The notes beneath the pieces are model-generated. The model was not told the origin of the DNA and ran no database searches. It saw only the letters and a program-made list of their open reading frames with translations. Of a DNA stretch of 64,000 bases, positions 22,601-30,596 are shown one piece after another (positions within the stretch are counted from its first letter, which is position 1; each line of letters begins with the position of its first letter). Position numbers and translations under genes: made by a program. Source of the DNA: Sinonovacula constricta (lineage: Eukaryota; Mollusca; Bivalvia; Cardiida; Solecurtidae); assembly GCA_007844125.1 (NCBI GenBank), contig CM017556.1:25977830-26041829 (forward strand), written 5' to 3'.

Positions 22601-25243
22601 ATTGAAACAGTCTAAACCAACAGATCGTCCATACTTGACAGTGTTCTGAGGACCCCATTGAAACAGTCTAAACCAACAGATCGTCCATACTTGACAGTGT
22701 TCTGAGGACCCCATTGAAACAGACTAAACCGACCGACCGTCCGTCCATACTTGACAATGATCTTAGGATTCCATTGAAAAAGCCTAAACCGACCGACCGT
22801 TCTTACTTGACAGTGTTCTGAGGTCCCCATTGAAACAGTCTAAACCAACAGATCGTCCATACTTGACAGTGTTCTGAGGACCCCATTGAAACAGCCTAAA
22901 TCGACCTACCGACCATACTTGACAATGTCCTTAGGATTCCATTGAAACAGCCTAAATCGACCGACCGTCCATACTTGACAATGTCCTTAGGATTCCATTG
23001 AAACAGCCTAAATCGACCGACCGTCCATCCATACTTGACAATGTCCTTAGGATTCCACTGAAACAGCCTAAATCGACCGACCGTCCATACTTGACAATGT
23101 CCTTAGGATTCCATTGAAACAGCCTAAATCGACCGACCGTCCGTCCGTCCATACTTGACAATGTCCTTAGGATCCCATCGAAACAGCCTAAACCGACCGA
23201 CCGTCTAAAGTTGACAGTGGTCTTAGGATTCCATTGAAACAGCCTAAATCGACCGACCGTCCGTCCATACTTAACAGTGTTCTTAATAACCCATTGAAAC
23301 AGCCTAAACCGACCGTCCGTCCATACTTGACAATGTTCTTAGGATTCCATTGAAACAGACTAAATCGACCGGCCGTCCGTCCGTCCATACTTGACATTGT
23401 TCTTAGGATCCCATTGAAACAGACTAAACCGACCGACCGTCCATACTTGACATTGTTCTTAGGACCCCATTGAAACAGTCTAAACCGACCGACCGTCCGT
23501 CCATACTTGACAATGTTCTTAGGATTCCATTGAAACAGTCTAAACCGACCGTCCGTCCATACTTGACAGGGTTCTGAGGACCCCATTGAAACAGTCTAAA
23601 CCGACCGACCGTCCGTCCATATTTGACATTGTTCTTAGGACCCCATTGAAACAGCCTAAACCGACCGACCGTCCGTCCATACTTGACAGTGTTCTTAAGA
23701 TTCCATTGAAACAGACTAAACCGAACGTCCGTCCGTCCGTCCGTCCATACTTAACAGTGTTCTTAGGATTCAATTGAAACAGCCTAAACCGAACGACCGT
23801 CCGTCCATACTTGACAGTGTTCTTAGGATTCCATTGAAACAGTCTAAACCGACCGTCCGTCCATACTTGACAGTGTCCTTTGGATCCCATTGAAACAGTC
23901 TAAACCGACCGTCGGTCCATACTTGACAATGTTCTTAGGATTCCATTGAAACAGCCTAAACCGACCGTCCGTCCATACTTGACAGTGTCCTTTGGATCCC
24001 ATTGAAACAGTCTAAACCGACCTTCGGTCCATACTTGACAATGTTCTTAGGATTCCATTGCAACAGCCTAAACCGACCGACCGTCCGTCCATACTTGACA
24101 GTGTTCTCAGGATTCCATTGAAACAGCCTAAACCGACCGTCCATACTTGACAGTGTCCTTAGGATTCCATTGAAACAGTCTAAACCGACCGTCGGTCCAT
24201 ACTTGACAATGTCCTTAGGATTCCATTGAAACAGTCTAAACCGACCGTCGGTCCATACTTGACAATGTCCTTAGGATTCCATTGAAACAGCCTAAACCGA
24301 CCGTCCGTCCGTCCATACTTGACAATGTTCTTAGGATTCCATTGAAACAGCCTAAACCGACCGTCGGTCCATACTTGACAATGTCCTTAGGATTCCATTG
24401 AAACAGCCTAAACCGACCGTCGGTCCATACTTGACAATGTTCTTAGGATTCCATTGAAACAGCCTAAACCGACCGTCGGTCCATACTTGACAATGTCCTT
24501 AGGATTCCATTGAAACAGCCTAAACCGACCGTCGGTCCATACTTGACAATGTCCTTAGGATTTCATTGAAACAGTCTAAACCGTCCGTCCATCCATACTT
24601 GACAATGTCCTTAGGATTCCATTGAAACAGCCTAAACCGACCGTCGGTCCATACTTGACAGTGTCCTTAGGATTCCATTGAAACAGTCTAAACCGACCGT
24701 AGGTCCATACTTGACAATGTCCTTAGGATTCCATTGAAACAGCCTAAACCGACCGTCCGTCCATACTTGACAATGTCCTTAGGATTCCATTGAAACAGCC
24801 TAAACCGACCGACCGTTCATACTTGACAGTGTTCTTAGGATTCCATTGAAACAGCCTAAACCGACCGACCGTTCATACTTGACAGTGTTCTTAGGATTCC
24901 ATTGAAACAGACTAAACCGACCGACCGTCCATACTTGACAGTGTCCTTAGGATTCCATTGAAACAAACTTTTCAAGACAGAAACGACAAACGTAATGATC
25001 AATTGATTGCGTAATTACGGTTAATATCATGAAATATTTGTTTTGAAATAAAAAAAAAATCTAAATGGCAGTCATATTTGTGATTGTAATTTTTTTGTCA
25101 ATTACCTATTATTCATAATTACATTTTTTTTTCGTCTTTTTTCTCTCATCAATGTTTACTTTTTTTCCAGAGGGAATCAAGAAGTTCCATGCAGCTCCTA
25201 TAATAAACTACCAGATATAGACTTTTCAGAGTGGAAAATATGA
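1497..25243 (+). CDS. Secreted animal haem peroxidase (peroxinectin/chorion-peroxidase type), 14 exons
   Basis: A haem peroxidase of the animal peroxidase superfamily, which oxidises substrates with H2O2 outside the cell or in vesicles. I joined 14 exons: 1497-1562, 1651-1795, 3130-3303, 4566-4617, 4945-5069, 6286-6381, 11772-11882, 16193-16372, 17061-17217, 18176-18328, 19442-19645, 20018-20196, 21546-21648 and 25171-25243. All have GT/AG borders and agreeing phases, and sum to 1818 nt (605 residues plus TGA), a usual length for single-domain members. Residues 1-22 look like a signal peptide. Landmarks are CNNLRHPTWG, the distal motif GQKLAHD (Q115, H119, D120), TAYIDGGSVYG (138-148), GDKRVNE (catalytic R260, haem-linking E263), FRFGHTL (proximal H364), LDLAAFN (N446) and a C-terminal PCSSYNKLPDIDFSEW. 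The Asp that precedes the distal His in the family (DHD) is Ala118. Large satellites fill several introns. The family call is firm; the exact substrate is unknown. Confidence 0.9.
1651..1795 (+). CDS. Peroxidase exon 2 (N-terminal CNNLRHPTWG region)
   Basis: Encodes the conserved N-terminal block with DGVCNNLRHPTWGSDGQ and LLRDLPAEYHDG, typical of the start of the animal peroxidase domain. It ends in phase 1 at a GTAGGC donor. The 5' border is less certain than the 3' border. Confidence 0.8.
1989..2490. mobile_element. Diverged MITE-like element, copy 1 (intronic)
   Basis: Clearly related along its length to the element at 13901-14401: shared stretches include CGTGTAAC, CACGTGATTT, CTCGGATAGGAAAT and AATAAACAGCATT. 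The ends carry an inverted ATCTGACAGTT (near 2000 and 2477). It lies in the peroxidase intron between exons 2 and 3. No coding capacity, so a non-autonomous DNA transposon is the likely class. Confidence 0.6.
3130..3303 (+). CDS. Peroxidase exon 3 (distal haem motif)
   Basis: Encodes residues 71-128 with LPNPRLVSNKVF and WVMAFGQKLAHDF. The Gln, His and following Asp (Ca2+ ligand) of the distal side are present. The Asp normally before the His is Ala, so one of the two haem ester links known from myeloperoxidase-type enzymes should be missing. Starts after a CACTAG acceptor and ends in phase 1. Confidence 0.9.
3638..3785. repeat. Two tandem copies of a ~80-bp AT-rich sequence
   Basis: The stretch TTTCTAAATGTAAATATTTC with CATGTACATATACCAA occurs at about 3648 and again at about 3730, with a similar GGGGAATAA/AGGGAATAA end. 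A simple duplication inside the intron after exon 3. Confidence 0.7.
3835..4094 (+). pseudogene. Broken Crypton-related (DUF3504, ZMYM/QRICH-like) fragment
   Basis: Two pieces of one domain appear in different frames. From about 3841 the frame reads RIPKNTSKQNCWAIMCFEDW, the start of the module shared by KCTD1, ZMYM2, QRICH1 and Crypton-type tyrosine recombinases. From about 3987, in another frame, it reads LPTVDYWLSRFIIESRRKDG followed by YPPNTLYKHC. A frame change lies between them, and the second piece breaks off at the SINE border near 4095. It sits in a peroxidase intron and has no start, so it is a dead transposon-derived fragment. Confidence 0.7.
4095..4445 (+). mobile_element. tRNA-derived SINE (type B)
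   Basis: The head carries an A-box-like TGGTAGCGCAATCGG and a B box GGTTCGATCCC within about 4105-4175. A non-tRNA body follows, with a tail of AATAAACCTAATAAAC and further AATAAA-type repeats up to about 4445. It is inserted directly at the end of the Crypton-related fragment. Confidence 0.75.
4566..4617 (+). CDS. Peroxidase exon 4 (52-nt mini-exon)
   Basis: Encodes VNGHSIDCCDENISAT with split codons at both ends. The IDCC pair and its place just after the distal motif fit the family. Without this exon and the next, the protein would lack the usual 50-60 residues between the distal motif and the Ca2+ loop. Acceptor CTGAAG, donor GTAAGT. Too short to stand out as an open frame. Confidence 0.85.
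4945..5069 (+). CDS. Peroxidase exon 5 (CLPVDV...CLNFVRS region)
   Basis: Encodes 41 whole codons including QCLPVDVSNDEYF and TCLNFVRSTPVPC, which match the family pattern C-x-PI-x(5)-D ... C-x-x-FVRS. Acceptor TCATTTAG, donor GTACGT. Phase 2 in, phase 1 out, agreeing with exons 4 and 6. Confidence 0.9.
5364..5525 (+). mobile_element. tRNA-derived SINE (type A)
   Basis: Contains a B-box-like GGGTTCGAATCGCGG followed by a 3' body with AAGCTAACCTGCGG, AGTTCTACCTAGACAAATGT and a TTCTTCACC end. The same body recurs at 12185, 21795, 29491, 34090, 35085 and 57670 in this window, so it is a dispersed SINE family. Confidence 0.65.
5572..5760. repeat. (CAGA)n microsatellite with GAGG interruptions
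   Basis: Almost pure ACAG/CAGA tetranucleotide repeats broken by AGAGAGGCAG blocks at a spacing of about 60 bp. The Cys-Leu-Ser-Val frames on the reverse strand are repeat artefacts. Confidence 0.95.
5940..6075. repeat. Dispersed repeat, copy 1 (related to 26069-26285)
   Basis: Shares AAGATCCATTCAACTTTATC, GCAGTAAAT-CTAGAT and CTCTTTTACCTGG-TGGT with 26069-26285. That copy is longer in the middle. No coding capacity. Class unknown. Confidence 0.6.
6286..6381 (+). CDS. Peroxidase exon 6 (Ca2+-binding loop)
   Basis: Encodes RNQVNIITAYIDGGSVYG, the family's R-x-Q-x-N-x-x-T-x-[WY]-x-D-x-S-x-x-YG block. Three Ca2+-loop ligands are recognisable (T, Y main chain, D). The fourth, usually Ser, is Gly144 in the sequence without exons 4-5 counted (Gly at position 203 in the full protein). 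Donor GTACGT. Confidence 0.92.
6436..11575. repeat. 49-bp satellite array, ~5.1 kb, inside peroxidase intron 6
   Basis: Over a hundred copies of a unit built from TTGCACCAGGCACTGTTTAG, TTTAATTGAACACGCAGCACC and AGACACTG. Between about 6650 and 7600 units alternate with a shorter variant (ACTTTTTAGGTTAATTG... GCAGAATC), giving an 83-bp dimer period. A flank of about 30 bp containing CGTCGTTCTTTGTTGTTATT occurs just before the array (about 6409) and again near its right end (about 11483). The array fills nearly the whole intron. Confidence 0.97.
11772..11882 (+). CDS. Peroxidase exon 7 (YLPAS...PCYDAG region)
   Basis: Encodes 36 whole codons including HEYLPASPDPEAC and QPCYDA. The last codon is completed in exon 8 to give the family's AGD. 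The start at 11772 after TATGGTAG is chosen because it alone fits phase 1 from exon 6. The acceptor lacks a good pyrimidine tract. Donor GTGAGC. Confidence 0.85.
12185..12325 (+). mobile_element. SINE type A, diverged
   Basis: A tRNA-like head (GTGACCGAGTGCTTAGAGGCG) with a decayed B box (GTTCCGGTCGGGG) is followed by CAGCTAACCTGCGATGCGCC and AGTGGTTCTACCAAGA, the body of the type A family. Confidence 0.55.
12625..12760 (-). mobile_element. SINE head fragment, reverse
   Basis: Reverse-oriented tRNA-like sequence: GGGACTCGAGCCAACG is a decayed reverse B box, and GACTATACCAGTACGCTACC resembles a reverse A box about 50 bp further right. The right end (GGCACCCCT) would be the SINE start. Confidence 0.5.
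13901..14401. mobile_element. MITE-like element with TTAA ends
   Basis: The left end TTAAAGGTTGTATCCGA is the inverted complement of the right end TCGGATAGCACCTTTAA with two mismatches. Both ends are flanked by or include TTAA, the target used by piggyBac-type transposons. About 0.5 kb and no coding capacity. Diverged relatives are at 1989-2490 and, reversed, at about 25262-25460. Confidence 0.75.
16193..16372 (+). CDS. Peroxidase exon 8 (catalytic Arg and Glu)
   Basis: Encodes DKRVNEVPNLQAILTLMMRE, then HNRVAAKL and FQEARKIVIAEIQKITFQ. The GD-x-R-x-x-E-x-P block supplies the distal catalytic Arg (R260 counted on the 605-residue protein) and the haem-linking Glu (E263), and REHNR is a family hallmark. 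Acceptor TTTGCAG, donor GTATGC. Confidence 0.95.
16645..16692. repeat. Poly-C followed by poly-A run
   Basis: About twenty C and then about a dozen A with minor interruptions. A homopolymer tract where assembly length is unreliable. Confidence 0.9.
17061..17217 (+). CDS. Peroxidase exon 9 (proximal histidine)
   Basis: Encodes YMPIVIG, YDPDVDAGISNQVG and AAFRFGHTLIP. The His in FRFGH is the proximal haem iron ligand by family homology. Acceptor ATTACAG, donor GTAAAT, phases 1 in and 2 out. Confidence 0.95.
18176..18328 (+). CDS. Peroxidase exon 10
   Basis: Encodes NLGYSRKSDNTLLREF, then NFFRVAQSYE and CGMMRYLQSTGAQEPD. It lies between the proximal His block and the LDLAAFN block, as in other members. 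Acceptor TTGCCAG, donor GTCAGT. Confidence 0.92.
19442..19645 (+). CDS. Peroxidase exon 11 (LDLAAFN-RGRDHGLPSYN)
   Basis: Encodes LTDAVRNRLF, LDLAAFNVLRGRDHGLPSYN and KWKAWCG. The Asn in LDLAAFN is the residue that hydrogen-bonds the proximal His in the family. RGRDHGLPSYN is one of the most conserved blocks. Acceptor TTTCACAG, donor GTTGAT. Confidence 0.95.
20018..20196 (+). CDS. Peroxidase exon 12 (DIDLFAGGLSE ... GDRFFF)
   Basis: Encodes DADIDLFAGGLSE, GGVVGPLFGCIIGRQFQRLK and VGDRFFFTNP, the C-terminal core of the domain. Acceptor CTTCCAG, donor GTGAGT. Confidence 0.95.
20350..20460 (-). mobile_element. SINE fragment, reverse, weak
   Basis: Reverse order of type A landmarks: GTCAGCTGGAAGTCC, TCGACCGGGACTTGAACGAAACC (decayed reverse B box) and a tRNA-like right part. 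It lies in peroxidase intron 12, just left of the 22-bp array. Confidence 0.45.
20531..21240. repeat. 22-bp tandem array in peroxidase intron 12
   Basis: About 32 copies of GATGAAGTAGTATAACCG plus a variable four-base joint (GCGC, GTGC, TGTT, GGTT or shortened). The variants are mixed rather than clustered. The two reverse-strand open frames of about 300 codons here are repeat artefacts. Confidence 0.97.
21392..21476. repeat. 9-bp repeat GGAATGTCG/GGAATGTTG
   Basis: About nine short units of GGAATGTYG with small variations. A minor minisatellite. Confidence 0.85.
21546..21648 (+). CDS. Peroxidase exon 13
   Basis: Encodes QVNEIQKQTLARIVCENTD and VQKNIFLRSSV, matching the family pattern QL-x-EI-x-K-x-SLAR-[IV]-[IV]-CDN near the C-terminus. 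Acceptor TTTGTAG, donor GTAAGT. Confidence 0.95.
21795..22010 (+). mobile_element. SINE type A, best-preserved forward copy
   Basis: The tRNA-like head GTCGCCCATGGCGTATTGG carries A-box character. A decayed B box (GGGTTTTAGACCCG) follows, then the body AAGGACTTAATATGAGGTC, CTGACTTGCGGTGCGCC, GGTGGTTCTACCCTGACATG and GGGGTCTTCCTCCACAAA. Confidence 0.7.
22378..24966. repeat. ~56-bp satellite array with embedded CCGT/CCGA tetramers, peroxidase intron 13
   Basis: About 44 units made of CATACTTGACAATGTTCTTAG, GATTCCATTGAAACAGCC and TAAACCGACCG. Each unit carries one to four CCGT, CCGA or CGGT tetramers, so lengths vary in steps of four from about 56 bp. Right-hand units mostly carry the GACCGTCGGTCC form; left-hand units carry TTCTTACTTGAC and ACAGATCGTCC forms. 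Confidence 0.97.
25171..25243 (+). CDS. Peroxidase exon 14, C-terminus and stop
   Basis: Encodes GNQEVPCSSYNKLPDIDF then SEWKI and TGA at 25241. The PCSSY...LP-x-ID-x-S-x-W ending is the usual C-terminus of invertebrate members. Acceptor TTTTTCCAG with a strong pyrimidine tract. Confidence 0.95.
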
Positions 25244-25261
25244 GTTTATTCGTAAAGCTCT

Positions 25262-25460
25262 AATGGTGGTAGCCCACAGTTTTATTGTCTCTTATGTAAC
25301 CAGATTAGTTATTTTTATCTGCAAATATCCCACAAATTGCTGTTTGTAGGTACCCATACATGTGAAGCGTAAAGCAAAGCTTACCACTTGTCCTTAAAAT
25401 ATTACCCACCCAGTCCACACTACAAAGTTAGATTTTTTTAAACAATGAAAACCACGTGAT
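25262..25460. mobile_element. Diverged MITE-like copy, reversed
   Basis: Reads as the reverse of the right half of the element at 13901-14401: CTCTTATGTAACCAGATTAG, GCTGTTTGT, GCGTAAAGCAAAGC and AACCACGTGATAC appear in the expected order. It lies directly after the peroxidase stop codon. Confidence 0.5.
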
Positions 25461-25621
25461 ACATCATATTTTACACAAAGGTGGACATGCTTAATTTTCA
25501 TTCACATAATCATAGTGTAATACATTTTTGTGAACTGTCTGAAAAGAAAACATATTTGAAAGTCCCATTTCACAATGCCGTGATGGGAGAACACTATGTC
25601 AGTTCCAGGGGCGGATCCAGA

Positions 25622-26072
25622 AAACTTGGGTGGGCATGGTAGGTGATGGGTGAGCATGGTGGGTGATGGGTGGGTGATGGGTGGGTATGGTGAGTGATGG
25701 GTGATGGAAGAGTATGGTGGGTGATGGGTGGTTGATGGTGGGTGATGGATGGGTGATGGATGGGTGGGTGATGGAAGGGTATGGTGGGTGATGGGTGGGT
25801 GATGAGTGATGGAAAGGTATGGTGGGTGATGGGTGGGTGATAGGTAATGGAAGTGTATGGTGGGTGATGGGTGGGTGATGGGTGGGTGGGTGATGGGTTG
25901 GTGATGGGTTGGTGATGGGTTGGTTATGGTTGGGTATGGTGAGTGATGGGTGGGTGATGGGTGGTTGGGTGATGGGTGAGTGATGTGTGGGTGATGAGTG
26001 GGTGATGTGTGGGTGATGGGTGGGTATGGTGGGTGACGGGTCGGTGACGGGTGGGTGATGGGTGGGTATGAT
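25622..26072. repeat. GGTGAT/GGGTGGGTGAT minisatellite
   Basis: Irregular repeats of GGGTGATGGGT, GGGTATGGT and GGTTGGTGAT over about 450 bp. The Pro-His-Thr-Ser reverse frames are artefacts. Confidence 0.95.
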
Positions 26073-26285
26073 TCAAGATCCATTCAACTTTATCGCAGTA
26101 AATACTAGATACATGTACCCAGTAAGGGACCCTAACTTTGACCCAAGCAGTCAACAGACAAAATTGACTTTAAAAGCTTAGTATGTTTTAAGCTTACATG
26201 TCTGTATTTTCTCTTTTACCTGGTTGGTAGTGGGGAATGCATCCCCAGACCCTGGATCAATCCCTGGTCAGTTCATCTGGCTTTT
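26069..26285. repeat. Dispersed repeat, copy 2 (related to 5940-6075)
   Basis: Same left part (AAGATCCATTCAACTTTATC, GCAGTAAATACTAGAT) and right part (CTCTTTTACCTGGTTGGT...CCAGACCCTGGATC) as copy 1, with about 80 extra bases between. Class unknown. Confidence 0.6.
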
Positions 26286-26289
26286 TGGA

Positions 26290-27520
26290 CTTAGTTTGAA
26301 AATATATACACTTGGATCACAGGATTATCTGGAACATTAATATATGTAATACAAAATACCTTATGCAATAAAAAAATCTCTATTTTCGAAATGTTCTTTA
26401 TTTTGATTAAGTATGTTCATGTATGCCTACTTCATGTAAGAAGTATTTTTTTTTTTGGCTTTATTATCATACCTGTTCTCAAGTAATACTACTTTATATA
26501 AATTCTTTCCAAAGAAATATTAAATATTTGTACGTTGCAATCCTAAACCTTTCTCTGTAGTTACAATGATCAATTTTTACTTCGGACAAAAAGTGTATTG
26601 ACAAGGGAGATAATCCCTGCAATTTGGGATAATAAAGTACTGTCCCTTGATGAAAGAAACCACCCTTCACATGATCATGTTTTCGTTGAATACTTGCGTC
26701 TTATATCGAACTAATAAAGCTTATACGATAAATGAGTTTGTTCTTCATTCTTAACTTTATATTAAAGCTTTAGAGGCAAATTGCGCCAAGACCTATATTA
26801 AAATAATTCCGTTCTACTTCTACACATTCTACATTTGCACCTACCTGCCGTAAGGAAACCATTTCTGATTTAAAAAAAAGATATATATTTATTTTTACAT
26901 TCAAATAAATATATATTTTTAGGGTTGGATTCAAAGAAAGTGTCTTACTTATTACAAATAACAAAGATGAAAACATAATTATATAAAAAGTGTGAAACAA
27001 ATATCCAAACTTACAAAACAATAATCATTAACGTTTTTCACGGGCTTGGATTTCTTCTTAAAAAAGTAAAAACAGTTTCTAAAGCAATCGGAACGTTCCG
27101 GATAATTCACAAATCATCCCTCGGATGTATGACGGGAAAACCTCGCGAAAATAAACATGTCGGTACCCATGGCGTCATCAATACAACAAAGATTGATGTT
27201 TTCCTATCTCTGCTCAAAATATAGTAACAGATGTTTTTACGACATTTATCTAAAAAGTCCATACATCTAACCCATAAATCACTCATAGTTAGGTGCAACT
27301 TACTGATAATTTTGTATTTTGCCCAATGTCCAATGATCAACAAGAGTTCAGTATCCAGGACACATGGACTTGAGGCGAGTTCGACAGTTGATTCGATCTT
27401 GTACCTTTTAACAAGCATTCTCACTCTGCCGCAAGCTTAGTGTTACAAATGCACTCGAGCAAAAATAAAATATTGATTAGAATTGTATACAAAGAAGAAA
27501 ATGCCGCTGATGTAGCATTT
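26290..27520. other. AT-rich intergenic DNA, nothing recognised
   Basis: No exon, RNA gene or clear repeat. Possible polyadenylation hexamers for the peroxidase transcript occur (AATAAA near 26368 and 26631), but I cannot choose one. Confidence 0.4.
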
Positions 27521-27526
27521 GTTGCT

Positions 27527-27702
27527 GCTGCTTATGATGATGATGCTTGCTATGACGATGATGATATATGTGTGATGGAGGGGTTAATGATGATGACCAA
27601 GATGACGATAATAATGATAATGATGATGATCATGATGACAATGATGATGTTGATGAGCATATCGAGGATGATGATGATGATGATAATAATGATGGTGGTG
27701 GT
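27527..27702. repeat. (GAT)n trinucleotide repeat, imperfect
   Basis: GATGATGAT and AATGATGAT runs over about 175 bp, giving Asp/Met/Ile-rich artefact frames in all readings. Confidence 0.92.
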
Positions 27703-27749
27703 GAATATCCAACACTTAATACCAATCACTACCATTCTCAGGTAGCCTG

Positions 27750-29490
27750 GTTTATTATAAAGAACAGAAAAATGCCTTGTTTAATATACATTTAATATTA
27801 AAATTTCAAAGCGTATACCTTTAATTATATGAGATCCACACCATAAAACCAACAACTAGAGCGCAAGTCAGTTATCTCAGATGAATAAAAGACAAATTGT
27901 ATGTTCCTCTATTCAATTAGTCGTTATTTAAGTCATCTAAATTTTGTCGTTAAGGACAGTCTGTACTGTTCGTTCTGGCGTGGAGACGTGAACTACATTT
28001 ATCCTGTGGGTTAACAATTATGTCGTGAGCATTAAACAACGGGTGAAAAGGTTTATATGTTCATGCTTATTGACACAAGTTTATTAATAATAATAATGAT
28101 GGAACTGTATGTATATTTATCTACACGATATTGTGGCATGAGGAAATATAACTCATAGACAGATGGGAAAACCACTATAGTTCTGTGTGTATTATTTGTC
28201 TTGTTAAAAATGTTTACAATACGATTTAAATATAACTTATCGCTGTCTTAGGGGGTAAGCAAAAACTAGTTTTACAATTTACGATGACACGTTCGACTTT
28301 ATTTCACGGGACTATAACTATATCAAGACCTTCAGGACAGACCGATAGCGCGGACGTATTCTTGTCTGTGGCGTACTTCGGTCTTGGACTTTATCGTGAG
28401 AGTTGTTAATAATAAATGAAAGAATGGTCGAGTTTTAGAAGGTTTTTGGACGACATATTAAGTTAAGTGTAGTCACTTATACAAACTGTTGTACTCTATA
28501 AGGAACGTGGGAGGCTATGTTTGGTGCTTATCTTGGGGAACTGTGGAATTTTATTAATTAAAATTAAAATTTAATTAAAATTAAAGTACGGCAATTATTC
28601 ATACATAGGCAAAAACAATTAAAGATAAAAAGATTTAAGCATTTAAAAACTTTTCAACAATTTATGGTTGTAAAAGGTGTAGCAGAAAACTGTCTAATGC
28701 GTGCAAACTAAAACAGTGATAAAAGGTACATGTACACTAACTGTAGCAATTTGTAATAACAGACCGATTCAGTTCAATGTGTGTGTGTGTGTTGGGGGGG
28801 GGGGGGGGGGGGGGGGGGGCGGGTTCAGCTGACCTGATGACAGCCGATAGTTCATTTATCTGGAGTCTACAAGTAATATGCGGACATCAAAATTTATAAA
28901 TGTCTCGCGCCACAAAAAAGTGGGCTTTCAGGCATTTATAGTTGAAGTTTGTTTTTAAATAAAATGTTCTGTAGTTTTTTCTGAAACATATTTGTTTTCT
29001 ATTATTTGCTATGTGATTAACTTAAAAATGCCATTTTGAGCAAACCGATAAATTCGACATAATGAAGCCGTTCCGTCGTAAATTTGGAACACATGCGTTT
29101 TTAGCTTAACGTCTTCCACGCTGGGTCACCCACTTGTTCAAGTTAATTTGGGGATCCATATTCTGTTGTTGACACATTAGTCTTTTTTAGTAAAATCTAC
29201 ATGGCTCTGAAAAAGTTTCCGATTAACAACACTATACAGAACTCGTTACACTGTTCAATTGTTTTCGACAACTCAATAAGCCTTACTTTTGTTTTGGCCG
29301 TCAATGACGTGTCCAATATTTTACCGTGAAACTCCAATCATAGTTTAATTATTTGTACTCTTGGAAATTTAGGCCTTTTCTAAATTCCGAACTATATGTA
29401 ATCATGTGAACAGTACAGAATAGTTCGTATTGTCGATGCCTATTGTTGATAGCAGAGACAAATTTTGATCATTAAGTTGACGTCAAGCTA
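27750..29490. other. AT-rich intergenic DNA with a poly-G run
   Basis: No gene recognised. It holds a TG repeat followed by about twenty-five G near 28775-28820. A short open stretch near 28290-28410 has slightly higher GC, but I cannot assign it. Confidence 0.4.
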
Positions 29491-29630
29491 TTTTGGTGGA
29501 GGAAGACCCTAGACAAATGTCTGGTCAGAACCACCGGCGCATTGCAGGTCAGCTGGAAGACCACACTAAGTCTTTGGCCCCGACCTTAACTCGAACCCAC
29601 GCGGGTAGAGGCTAAGCAGTCAGCAGTCAT
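29491..29630 (-). mobile_element. SINE type A, reverse
   Basis: Reads GGAGGAAGACCCTAGACAAATG, AGAACCACCGGCGCATTGC, AGGTCAGCTGGAAGACC, CTTTGGCCCCGACC and CTCGAACCCACGCG in order, the reverse complement of the family at 21795. Confidence 0.7.
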
Positions 29631-29742
29631 ACAGATACACAAAGATACATCGATAATATATATTACATGTGTACAGGACACAGTCAGATTCACAAAGATA
29701 CATCGATAATATATATTACATGTGTACACGACACATTTGAGT
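29631..29742. repeat. Two tandem copies of a ~60-bp sequence
   Basis: ACAAAGATACATCGATAATA and ATATTACATGTGTACA occur twice in direct order, at about 29639 and 29692. Confidence 0.85.
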
Positions 29743-29744
29743 GC

Positions 29745-30590
29745 AAATAATAAAAAATCTCTACGAATATGCACATGGTGATGAGAGTCACCTGAAAATA
29801 TTATGGATTAAATGGTTGTGTCTTTTAAAAATTGTTTTTAGTTAACAGACGTCTTCAGAAAAGTTTAATTACAAAAATTATATTTTTCTTTTGCTATCTA
29901 CCTTTTGTAAGCTGACAATTATACCTTTTTAAAACCCGGTTTCTTCATTTAGTTATCCATAAACGATATTGAACGGGCGCTTATAGATAACTATGTTTTA
30001 AAGTAAACTTTGCTTTATAAGTTCATTGGCACGTAGCACGTTACATGAGATTTATCACACACAGTTTGTCTGTTTATCCAATTAACTTAAAATGTATTTG
30101 TAATCATACGGTCTGCTGACCGTAAACGTCGTGACGTAATATTTTTTAAGATGTACTTAAGATGTAATTAATAACTAATATGATAGTTTCAAAGATCGGC
30201 CGAAGATTAGAAAATATACTCATTTTGGCGACAATCGGCCTCGCGTGACTAAGTAAAATAACTTTATCGTCTTTTCTATCATTTTTGCAATTCGCTGTAA
30301 AAGCGCCGAATATTATCGTTTGTATATATGTATATATTGTACTTAACAGCAAACCTGAACTTGTTTATGTTTTTGAGCAGTCTATGCACGTTTTCTAGAC
30401 TGCTAATGGATGTGTTTTACGTGTAAGTTTGTGTATAGAAAATGCACGTTGTGTGACTATAATGCAAAATTGATGCTGATCAGATAAATGGTACCTTCAG
30501 CAAAATTTTCACAACTGACAAATACGACTCACCCCTCACCCCTCCCCTATTAGCCACAAATGTGAACTTAACTACTATTTGTTCTACCCC
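29745..30590. other. AT-rich DNA, nothing recognised
   Basis: No gene, RNA or clear repeat seen up to the C-rich run at about 30597. Confidence 0.4.
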
Positions 30591-30596
30591 GATTTA

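Noticed and set aside
22378..24966. CRISPR-like appearance of regularly spaced repeats
   Set aside because: The units are head-to-tail with no unique spacers, there are no cas genes, and the DNA is clearly eukaryotic. The same applies to the 35-bp and 49-bp arrays.
27107..27424. A 105-codon reverse frame that could be a missing NOX-like C-terminal exon
   Set aside because: No FAD (HPFT-type) or NADPH-binding motif, and an overlapping frame on the other strand is equally open.
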